From positions 1 through 12,096 of the forward strand of contig JACOVT010000091.1 in NCBI GenBank assembly GCA_016177165.1: DNA of 12,096 nt, in the 5' to 3' direction. Under the pieces are notes generated by a model. It searched no databases. It was not told where the DNA came from and saw nothing but the letters and a program-made list of their open reading frames with translations. Each line of letters begins with the position of its first letter. The stretch's first letter is position 1. Positions 6,287 to 12,096 of this stretch are shown piece by piece. The stretch is from Microcaldota archaeon. GTDB taxonomy: Archaea > B1Sed10-29 > JACOVT01. A program made the position numbers and the translations under genes.

Positions 6287-7676
6287 GCCCTCCCTGCCCG
6301 TCCTCGCCGTGCTAGTCGTGCTGATAGCCTCGGCCGCAATAGTGCGGTTTGACGCAGTCCTTGCCTATGACAAGCCGCTCAAGTTCGACTCCTACTTCCA
6401 CGCCAGAGTCGCCGCCATCTACAACCCGCTGCCGCCCACAGAGATACCGTGGCCAGAAGGCGGGCGCCCCAACTTCTACCCGCCAGTCTACCACTACGTG
6501 CTGCTTTTCTCCTCAGCCATCTTCGGAGATGCGCTTCAGGCATCCCGTTTCGTGCTGCCCTTCGCAGGCGTGCTCACAGTGCTGGCGGTGTTCCTGCTGG
6601 TGCGCAGGTTCAAGGGAGACGACGCGGCGCTCATCGCAGCGCTCTTTGCAGCGATATCACCCCATGCGATAGCCGGGTCGTACGACTCACCACAAGGAAT
6701 AGGACTACTCCTTTCCATACCGGCATTCTACCTGCTCTACAAAGGCAAGGCATTACTCTCAGGAATAATGCTGGCTGTTATTTTCCTGACCGACCCGTTC
6801 CCGGCAGCCTACTTTGCCGTAGCCGCAACCGTGACGGTCCTCTGGACAATGAAAAAAGCGCGCGGTAAAAGCCTTCTCCTGCTGCTGGCGCCGCCAGCGC
6901 TGGCCATGGCCGGCTGGTTTGCCTCCCACTCGAACGCCTTCTCCTGCATGACCAACTCCATAGGGACGTATTTCCTCGGCCTCGTCGGGTTCATTTGGAT
7001 GGATCAGGAGTCGCCAATAATATTCATTGCAGTCGCAGTGGGCCTCTACTTCCTTTACAGGGAGCGGCGCTCCATCGGGTTCTTTGAAAAGTTCTGGCTT
7101 GCATGGGTGCTCATGGGAGCAGTGCTCTACTTCTCCTACCCCTTGTCCTCCTACTTTCACCCGTGGCGCCAAAACGCCTTCCTGCTGTTCGGCTTCTACA
7201 TCATGTTGCCAGGCGTGCTGCTAAACATCCGGTGGAAACTATTGAGGGCGCTTTTCCTGCTGACTTTCCTAGCGCTTGCGGCCTCTAGCTCGCTGGTCGT
7301 GACGCTGTCAGGCAGCCTTTCGCCGCCGCTGGATCCCAATGACTACGTGGCAATGGACTGGCTGGCTCGTGACACGAGCAGGCAGCTGCTCGCCCACCCC
7401 GACTTCTGCGCGGGCTACCAGACGCTAAAGAACAAGAGCTGCCTGATGGACATCTACCTCGAGTGCATACCAGACAAACAAAAATGGTTTGATCTCGAGA
7501 ACGTCTACTACTCGGGCTCGCGCGAGCCCATAATCTCTGCGCTGGACAAGTATGGAATACGCAGATTAGTATATCAGGACAAGCTTCCATTCCCGCCAGA
7601 CGCAGCGGGGTTTGACAAGGTTTACACCGCGTGGTCGCTGCCCAGGTATACGCCGGAAAGCGTCTATGAAAGATGA
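6270..7676 (+). CDS. GT-C-like multispanning membrane glycosyltransferase
   Basis: Membrane protein of 468 residues with roughly ten or more hydrophobic helices up to about residue 350, then a soluble C-terminal part. The first loop after helix 1 has FDSYFHAR (39-46), the Asp-containing loop seen in GT-C enzymes such as STT3/AglB and related lipid-linked-sugar transferases. NFYPPVYHY follows, then SYDSPQGIG and FLTDPFPAAY. No WWDYG motif is visible, so calling it oligosaccharyltransferase AglB is not justified. The C-terminal region, probably outside the membrane, holds several Cys (CAGYQTLKNKSC, LEC) and a sequon. Role inferred: uses dolichol-phosphate sugar made by the neighbouring GT2 to extend a glycan on the outer face. 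The GTG start at 6270 gives a 17-base overlap with the GT2 gene; internal GTGs at 6309 and 6318 would cut into helix 1. Confidence 0.75.
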   Translation: MVTTHKPSLPVLAVLVVLIASAAIVRFDAVLAYDKPLKFDSYFHARVAAIYNPLPPTEIPWPEGGRPNFYPPVYHYVLLFSSAIFGDALQASRFVLPFAGVLTVLAVFLLVRRFKGDDAALIAALFAAISPHAIAGSYDSPQGIGLLLSIPAFYLLYKGKALLSGIMLAVIFLTDPFPAAYFAVAATVTVLWTMKKARGKSLLLLLAPPALAMAGWFASHSNAFSCMTNSIGTYFLGLVGFIWMDQESPIIFIAVAVGLYFLYRERRSIGFFEKFWLAWVLMGAVLYFSYPLSSYFHPWRQNAFLLFGFYIMLPGVLLNIRWKLLRALFLLTFLALAASSSLVVTLSGSLSPPLDPNDYVAMDWLARDTSRQLLAHPDFCAGYQTLKNKSCLMDIYLECIPDKQKWFDLENVYYSGSREPIISALDKYGIRRLVYQDKLPFPPDAAGFDKVYTAWSLPRYTPESVYER

Positions 7677-8679
7677 TAAGATGCCCAAGTGGAAAGCAGC
7701 ACTGCTTCTGGTGGCAGTCACACTGCTAGCCTACTTCTTGTCGAGCCAGCCCGCATGCCCTGCCGGAGTAGAAGAAGAGGCAGCCAGCGTGGCCAGCCTG
7801 CTCCAACAGGGAGGAAAACTCGTAACCAACGCGCCCGAGTGCTTCTCAAGCATTCCTGGCGAAAGGCTGGTCATCCTGCCTGCCAAACTCCAGAACCTCG
7901 TAAAAACAGCCATAGGCAACAACGCTTCCCTGCTCTTTGTTTTACCATCTGGCTTCTCGGCCTCCAGCCCGCGCATAAGCAAGCTCCGGGATTTCCCGTC
8001 AGGTTCCATGCTATACAAGATAGACGCGCGGCGTCCGTTCATGGTCAGGCTGGACGACTTGTGGGCCAGCCCCGGAGCGGAAAGCGAAGGCTACGTGTTC
8101 GAGAAACTCAACAGGACAATGCAAGTCATCGAGCAGGCGGGCGTTAAGGGGTTCGTTGGCGTAACGCCCCACATACGCAGTTGCGGCGGCCACTGCGAAC
8201 TGTCACTCTCAACAGACGCGACAATGATAGAAGTAATAAAGGCCCTGAGCGGGATGGGCTTTGCGGTCGCGCTGCACGGCCACAATCACTCCTGCACGGC
8301 CAACACATGCGAGTTCGACGGATTATCCCCAAATGCCGCAGCCTCGATACTCTCCATGGACAAGGATTACCTAGAGCGGCTGCTCGGCGCTGAAGTAGTC
8401 TGGTTCTTCCCGCCAAAAAACGCTTGGGACCAGAACATCTCCCAAGCGATGGCAATCGCAGGCCTGCGCGAGCCAGAAGGGATATTCTACGACCCGATGG
8501 ATTGGAACGCCAACCCGCCCGCATGGCGCGGCTATTCATTGTTTGATGAAAAGTATGACGGCATAACCATCCACTACAACGTGATGGATGACGCCAAGAT
8601 CGCCGAGACGGCCCGGTTTATTGAAACAGTTTCAAAAGAGCGCCTGTTCGAGTCACCCATTGACGCGTTCCAACGCTAG
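7666..8679 (+). CDS. Membrane-anchored polysaccharide-deacetylase-like protein
   Basis: Protein of 337 residues with one N-terminal hydrophobic helix (about 11-25), followed by a domain expected outside the cell. Residues 123-133 contain RPFMVRLDDLW, matching the metal-binding Asp pair (D130, D131) of NodB-type carbohydrate esterases. HGHNH at 204-208 gives the H-x3-H metal site. The layout is close to the DUF2334-like branch of that superfamily. Four Cys flank the active-site strands (RSCGGHC and HSCTANTC), unusual for this superfamily and perhaps disulfide-bonded. Likely action: removal of acetyl groups from a surface polysaccharide or glycan; the substrate is not known. The start at 7666 overlaps the GT-C gene by 11 bases; ATG 7681, five codons later, is an equally possible start. 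It is the last gene of the operon. Confidence 0.75.
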   Translation: MKDDKMPKWKAALLLVAVTLLAYFLSSQPACPAGVEEEAASVASLLQQGGKLVTNAPECFSSIPGERLVILPAKLQNLVKTAIGNNASLLFVLPSGFSASSPRISKLRDFPSGSMLYKIDARRPFMVRLDDLWASPGAESEGYVFEKLNRTMQVIEQAGVKGFVGVTPHIRSCGGHCELSLSTDATMIEVIKALSGMGFAVALHGHNHSCTANTCEFDGLSPNAAASILSMDKDYLERLLGAEVVWFFPPKNAWDQNISQAMAIAGLREPEGIFYDPMDWNANPPAWRGYSLFDEKYDGITIHYNVMDDAKIAETARFIETVSKERLFESPIDAFQR

Positions 8680-8680
8680 T

Positions 8681-9739
8681 CTAACCAAACAGTTGGTTCA
8701 GCGCCACTGTTGCGTACGATCCCTTTGGAAGTGAAAACCTCACCACGCACCAGCCCTTTCTCTTTTTCACGACCTTGAAGCCTCCAAGTTTCACTTTCAG
8801 ATCGCGCCGCTCGCCGCGCGAGCCGCATTCAGGAAGGCTTCGGCAACGGAACGCATCCAACTCGACGCCTTCCATTTTAAGGAACCGCTTCTCCTCGGTC
8901 GACAGGCTGCTCTCGTACCCGACTAATGGGCCGGTCTTGACGCGCAATCCTTTCTTGCGCGCGTAATCGATGAAAGCGTTGAACAAGGCAGCCTGGTAGG
9001 CATGCACGAACATCAGCTTCAGGTTCTTCGGCAATCGGCGCAACGCGCCTGCATAATCATTTGGATACTGGGCCAGATGCCCGAGCAGGGTGCGTTCAAA
9101 CGTCAGGCGCTGCGGAAAATACGCCAGAGCTGCCTTGCAGTCCCAGCTCTCGGCGAGCCTTTTGCGCGCCTGCAGCGCGTCGTCCCTTTCCTTGAGCGAG
9201 GTTTCTGCCAAGTAAATCCTCACCGCGTCCTCCAAGCTACCATCGACCATTGCCTTGCCCACGAGATGGGTGATTGGCCTCGTCTCTCCAAACCGTTGGA
9301 CCCCAAAATAGTTCCACACTTCGCGCAGCTTGCGCGGCGGCTTGTCAGAGTAAACCTTGACGGTGAACCTGTTTCCTTCAAGGTTGCCAAGCTCGACGCG
9401 CTCGCTGCTGCACGTAAGTGGCTTTAGCTCGATGTCCTTCAGCCGCAGCTTCTCAACGTCTTCTTTCTTGGCGTTCCAGATGCTGATCCTCTGGGTGCTC
9501 CACGACCTTTTGTCCTTTGTTCCGGCGAACCCGACGCGCTTCTGGGAGATCCGCAACGCCTCGCAAACTCGGCGTATCGCCAACAGGGTATCCCAGTCCT
9601 TCTTCTCGAGCACGCAGACCAGCTGGTCTCCACCACCTTTTACAAAGCGGGGCTTCTTGCCAAACTCTAAGACTTTTCCTTCGGGCGTGATCTCCTCAAC
9701 CAGGAAGTCCTCCGGCAAGCGCTTTATCTCGTGCATCAT
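8681..9739 (-). CDS. truD: tRNA pseudouridine(13) synthase TruD
   Basis: Isomerises uridine 13 of tRNA to pseudouridine in the cytosol (TruD/Pus7 family). The protein has 352 residues, close to bacterial TruD. The catalytic motif is GTKDKRSWSTQ (73-83), with Asp76 as the expected nucleophile. NYFGVQRFG (143-151) is the second family signature. The C-terminus has WCVVRFSLPKGSYATVALNQLF, matching the conserved end of the family. The N-terminal RLPEDFLVEEI is also typical. Two adjacent ATGs (9739 and 9736) could start it: the first overlaps the upstream TGA as ATGA, the second as TGATG. Both imply translational coupling to the Hint-Tim44 gene, and no clear ribosome binding site is seen. Its 3' end faces the glycan operon with a one-base gap. 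Confidence 0.93.
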   Translation of the reverse strand: MMHEIKRLPEDFLVEEITPEGKVLEFGKKPRFVKGGGDQLVCVLEKKDWDTLLAIRRVCEALRISQKRVGFAGTKDKRSWSTQRISIWNAKKEDVEKLRLKDIELKPLTCSSERVELGNLEGNRFTVKVYSDKPPRKLREVWNYFGVQRFGETRPITHLVGKAMVDGSLEDAVRIYLAETSLKERDDALQARKRLAESWDCKAALAYFPQRLTFERTLLGHLAQYPNDYAGALRRLPKNLKLMFVHAYQAALFNAFIDYARKKGLRVKTGPLVGYESSLSTEEKRFLKMEGVELDAFRCRSLPECGSRGERRDLKVKLGGFKVVKKRKGWCVVRFSLPKGSYATVALNQLFG

Positions 9740-12096
9740 AGCGCCCTGTCGTGCTCGTAGTACCACTTCATCTGCTCCGGCGTCGACTCCTCGTCAAAGT
9801 TGTCCTCTGACAGAATCTTGGAACCCTGCCTGACTTGAGTTATCTCCTTCAGCTTCCAAGTGTTGTCAGGCGCCCATGAGAACGTCCAGAACTCCTCGAA
9901 CGGGTAGACGTCGTCGTCCCCGCGGATGATCGCGCCATTCTTGTCATTTACGATGACGTCCTGCGCGTGCGCCGAGACCCATGCGACGAACTCGTTCTTC
10001 CTCTTGTCAGCGTGGTTGCGCACGAGTATTATCTTCACGTCCTCCAAGCCGAGGTTACGCAGCTCGTTCTTCTCGTGCCGCTGGATCATCGCGTTGACCT
10101 CCTCGACATGCTCCTTGTATATGTCAGGCATCATGACCCCCATCGCGGCGCCGGAATAGTTCCGGGCCTCCCAAGCAGCCTGAATTATCGTGAAAGAAGA
10201 ACGCACGCGCTGGACCATTTGCTGCTCATTCCAGCCCTTCCAGCCAGTGCTCAGGAAGTTCAGAAGGCGGTGCGCCCTCTCGGTTTTCTTGTCTATCGCC
10301 CCGCGGGGCGCCGGCTGGTCCATCGTTTCCCAGCCTCCGCGGCCTTTCCGCATCACCCTGCTCACGATAAAGATTGGCAGCATTATGCAGAACAGGAATA
10401 TGATTATGAAAATGATTGCAAACAGGTCTGAGCTGCACTCCTCAGCAGTCTTGCACGAGGAGCTGCCGCGCCCTCCAATGCTGCCGCCCTTGTTGTGGAC
10501 ACCGAACCCTGCCGCGATAAACGTGTGGGGCTCTTCAACCTCCAGATTATAGGCGTCTACGCGCTCGGGTACGTACTGCTTTGAAATCACTGCCTCGCGC
10601 ACCATTCTGCCGTTGTTCTCGACAGTGACGCTCCTTCCAACGCGCAGGTCCTCGGCTTCGACCCAGCCGCGCGGCGTGAGGAATGGGTGCTCTCCGGTCA
10701 CGTCGACGCTCGCGCTTTCCGTACTTATCCTGAAGTAGCCTTCGCGGATCACTTTTACGAGCTGCTTAACTTTTGATTCCACTAGAATTCCGTGACTGTC
10801 AAAAGAATAGACTGCCGCGCCCGCTTCCAGCTTCTCGATTTCCTTTTTCCCTGACGGCGTGCTTACCTGCGTGCCTGCTAGGAAGCAGCCGCCCTTGTTG
10901 TGCACCGCGAAATCGTTTGCGAAAAACGCGTTGGGCCCGCCCGCGCGCAGGTTGTAAACCTTGTTGGCGCCCGGCATGTAAACCCTTGAAACAAGCTCGT
11001 CCTCGGCCAACCGGCCGTTTTCAAGCACAAGCACCCTGTCACCGACTCTCAAGTCCTCGGCCTTGACCAGTGATGTGTCCGGCCTATAGAAAGGGTGCTC
11101 TGCGGTCACGTTTACCTCATGCCGCAAAGTCTTGATGGTGTACATCCCATCGACTTCGAGCTCGTACACCTCCTCAACAGTCGTCCTGACTGGGTTGCCT
11201 TTCTCGTCAAATGAAAGGATCACGTCTGACGACTTGACATCCTTTATCAGCTTGCAAGCGCCCGCGTCGTCGGCAACACACGTCTCGCCCGGGAAACACC
11301 CACCTCCCTTGTTGTGGACACCGAACCCTGCCGCGATAAACGTGTGCATGCCTCCAACCTGCAGGTTGAACACCCGCACGCTGGCATCAACCCTCCTCGC
11401 CAATTCGATCCTGCTGGCCTTCAGGCGTTTTCCATCATCGATGAAGACAAAATCCCCCTTCTTCAGGTTCCGGGCCTCGATCCACCCCAATGGCGTGAGG
11501 AAAGGGTGCTCTCCGGTCGCCTTAACCATACGCCCGCCGGCGCTGATCACGTAATAATGGTCGCGTTCCAGCGCGTAAGTCTCGCTTACCATCATGCTGG
11601 TTTCCCTTCCAAGGCGATCGAACCCGACCACAGCGTCTCCTCCCCGCAGTTCTTCTATGGGTTTCTCGCCTTCAGGCGTCTTTACGCCTGTGCCTGCAAG
11701 GAAACAGCCCTTGTTGTGCACTGCCAGCGTGTTGGCGAAAAAGGTGTGCGGCCCATTGACGACCAGGTTATAGACTATAACCGGCTTGCCAACGTAACGG
11801 ATGGATTCGACAACATCCTCGACCAGCCTGCCGTTCTTGAGGACGAACAAAGAGTCGCCAACGCGCAGGTCCTTGGCCTCTACGAAAGCCCCATCTCCGG
11901 ACAGGAAAGGATGTTCTGTAGTGACGTTGACACGTGCATGTCGGGTGCGCAGCTCGAAATAGCCTTCCCGTAGCAGCTCCACCATTCCGTTGATCCGGGC
12001 TTCCACCACGTTTCCGTTTTCATCGAATGCGAGGATCGAGTCACCAGCATACGCGTGCTCGATCACATTTTCCCCTGACGGCGTGCTAACCAGCGT
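9736..12096 (-). CDS. Hint-domain array fused to a membrane-anchored Tim44-like domain (partial, 5' end outside window)
   Basis: The frame is open through the right edge (upstream codons read TLVSTPSGEN before the GTG at 12066), so the true start and any signal peptide lie outside. With residue 1 at that GTG, four Hint domains occupy about 1-118, 121-252, 257-390 and 394-525. After them come a Gly/Ser-rich linker (KGGSIGGRGSSS), Cys 538 and 544, one membrane helix (547-569), a basic stretch (RVMRKGRGG) and a Tim44-like domain (about 612-744, with FEEFWTFSW and TWKLKEI). Positive charges after the helix suggest the Hint array is outside and Tim44 inside. Hint domains are autoprocessing modules of inteins and hedgehog proteins. 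Tim44-like domains occur in mitochondrial import and in bacterial membrane proteins of unclear role. The combined function is unknown. Confidence 0.85.
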   Translation of the reverse strand, partial: TLVSTPSGENVIEHAYAGDSILAFDENGNVVEARINGMVELLREGYFELRTRHARVNVTTEHPFLSGDGAFVEAKDLRVGDSLFVLKNGRLVEDVVESIRYVGKPVIVYNLVVNGPHTFFANTLAVHNKGCFLAGTGVKTPEGEKPIEELRGGDAVVGFDRLGRETSMMVSETYALERDHYYVISAGGRMVKATGEHPFLTPLGWIEARNLKKGDFVFIDDGKRLKASRIELARRVDASVRVFNLQVGGMHTFIAAGFGVHNKGGGCFPGETCVADDAGACKLIKDVKSSDVILSFDEKGNPVRTTVEEVYELEVDGMYTIKTLRHEVNVTAEHPFYRPDTSLVKAEDLRVGDRVLVLENGRLAEDELVSRVYMPGANKVYNLRAGGPNAFFANDFAVHNKGGCFLAGTQVSTPSGKKEIEKLEAGAAVYSFDSHGILVESKVKQLVKVIREGYFRISTESASVDVTGEHPFLTPRGWVEAEDLRVGRSVTVENNGRMVREAVISKQYVPERVDAYNLEVEEPHTFIAAGFGVHNKGGSIGGRGSSSCKTAEECSSDLFAIIFIIIFLFCIMLPIFIVSRVMRKGRGGWETMDQPAPRGAIDKKTERAHRLLNFLSTGWKGWNEQQMVQRVRSSFTIIQAAWEARNYSGAAMGVMMPDIYKEHVEEVNAMIQRHEKNELRNLGLEDVKIILVRNHADKRKNEFVAWVSAHAQDVIVNDKNGAIIRGDDDVYPFEEFWTFSWAPDNTWKLKEITQVRQGSKILSEDNFDEESTPEQMKWYYEHDRAL
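9835..10233 (-). other. Tim44-like domain
   Basis: Residues 612-744 show the family layout: helix QRVRSSFTIIQAAWEARNYSG, then MMPDIYKEHVEEVNAM, a beta segment ending with VSAHAQDVIVNDK, and the closing strands FEEFWTFSW and TWKLKEI. This alpha+beta fold is shared by mitochondrial Tim44 and many bacterial membrane proteins that carry a Gly-rich segment and a helix in front, as here. Confidence 0.75.
10360..10428 (-). other. Transmembrane helix of the Hint-Tim44 protein
   Basis: Residues 547-569 are almost entirely Ile, Phe, Leu and Val (core AIIFIIIFLFCIMLPIFIV). They are followed by RVMRKGRGG, whose positive charges point to a cytosolic C-terminal side. Confidence 0.85.
10487..10527. repeat. 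41-bp exact repeat, copy within Hint 4
   Basis: These 41 bases are identical to 11306-11346 and encode the HTFIAAGFGVHNKG end of a Hint domain. Exact DNA identity, including third codon positions, points to a recent duplication or gene conversion. Confidence 0.85.
10492..10887 (-). other. Hint domain copy 4
   Basis: Runs from Cys394 (CFLAGTQVSTPSG) to Asn525 (HTFIAAGFGVHN), with TGEHPFLTP at 457-465. Its last 14 residues with the linker (HTFIAAGFGVHNKG) are identical to copy 2 at DNA level. It is the last Hint before the Gly/Ser-rich segment and the membrane helix. Confidence 0.85.
10897..11298 (-). other. Hint domain copy 3, divergent N-terminus
   Basis: Runs from Cys257 to Asn390, with TAEHPF at 321-326 and GPNAFFANDFAVHN at the end. 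Its opening CFPGETCVADDAGACKL differs from the CFLAGT...TP.G opening of the others and carries two extra cysteines, C263 and C271. KGGG links it to copy 2. The C-terminal half resembles copy 1. Confidence 0.82.
11306..11346. repeat. 41-bp exact repeat, copy within Hint 2
   Basis: Partner of 10487-10527. A second shared block supports the same pairing of Hint 2 and Hint 4: 10673-10699 against 11492-11518, 26 of 27 bases identical, encoding TGEHPFLTP. Confidence 0.85.
11311..11706 (-). other. Hint domain copy 2
   Basis: Runs from Cys121 (CFLAGTGVKTPEG) to Asn252 (HTFIAAGFGVHN). It has TGEHPFLTP at 184-192. All residues needed for N-S acyl shift and Asn cyclisation are present, and Lys follows the terminal Asn. 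Only KG separates it from copy 1. There is no room for a homing endonuclease, so it is a minimal Hint fold of about 132 residues. Confidence 0.85.
11713..12096 (-). other. Hint domain copy 1 (N-terminal tip outside window)
   Basis: Contains TTEHPF (49-54 with residue 1 at 12066), DLRVGD and the C-terminal block GPHTFFANTLAVHN ending at Asn118. By alignment to copies 2 and 4, only the first five residues (C-F-x-x-G) lie past the right edge. The C-terminal half is closest to copy 3, while the N-terminal half (VSTPSG, LLREGYF) is closest to copy 4. Confidence 0.8.

Noticed and set aside
6270..7676. Oligosaccharyltransferase AglB/STT3
   Set aside because: No WWDYG motif is visible and the C-terminal domain is small; only a general GT-C relation is supported.
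8683..8698. Hairpin AACCAA-N4-TTGGTT as a bidirectional terminator
   Set aside because: It lies within the last codons of truD, has only a six-bp AT-rich stem, and no T-tract follows on either strand.
9357..11973. Plus-strand open frames opposite truD and the Hint-Tim44 gene
   Set aside because: They are antisense reflections of GC-rich coding sequence, with no motifs or ribosome binding sites; the repeated ones simply mirror the Hint repeats.
9736..12096. Classical splicing inteins with homing endonucleases
   Set aside because: Each domain is only about 132-137 residues, with no endonuclease region, and Lys replaces the required nucleophile after Asn.

Overview
The window looks archaeal. 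It has BRE/TATA-type promoter elements, Shine-Dalgarno sequences of the GGTGATC type, a methanococcal-type S-layer protein, a TruD pseudouridine synthase and a dolichol-phosphate-type glycosylation gene set. Genes are tightly packed and often overlap, and GC is moderately high. A DPANN-like lineage is possible, but lineage cannot be fixed from this window.

Region 1 (1-277) is a regulatory region. It begins with a perfect 40-bp palindrome made of three phased TACAA-TTGTA dyads. It then holds two TATA-like elements, a leader hairpin and a strong ribosome binding site. Region 2 (278-3178) encodes a 966-residue secreted S-layer protein with about 20 N-glycosylation sequons, followed by a hairpin/T-rich terminator. 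Region 3 (3179-3487) is non-coding and carries two families of short tandem repeats (17 bp x3, about 32 bp x2) and a TATA box.

Region 4 (3488-8679, plus strand) is a run of six genes whose neighbours overlap or lie within 18 bp. They encode a SAM methyltransferase, a small single-pass membrane protein with four Cys, a UPF0104/LPG-synthase-like membrane protein, a GT2 dolichol-phosphate sugar transferase, a multispanning GT-C-like protein and a membrane-anchored polysaccharide-deacetylase-like protein. The set suggests assembly, membrane transfer and trimming or decoration of a surface glycan. The sequon-rich S-layer protein next door is an obvious candidate acceptor. The GT2 and UPF0104 genes together resemble a split version of haloarchaeal AglD.

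Region 5 (8681-12096, minus strand) converges on the operon with one base between the two stop codons. It holds truD and, upstream of it with an ATGA overlap, a large protein that runs off the right edge. That protein has four consecutive Hint (intein/hedgehog-type) domains separated by only KG, KGGG and KGG, then a Gly/Ser-rich segment, one transmembrane helix and a C-terminal Tim44-like domain. The Hint array keeps the Cys, TxxH and terminal His-Asn residues of autoprocessing domains, but every copy has Lys after the Asn. The copies look like a mosaic of repeated and recombined halves. This array fused to a Tim44-like domain is the most unusual thing in the window.
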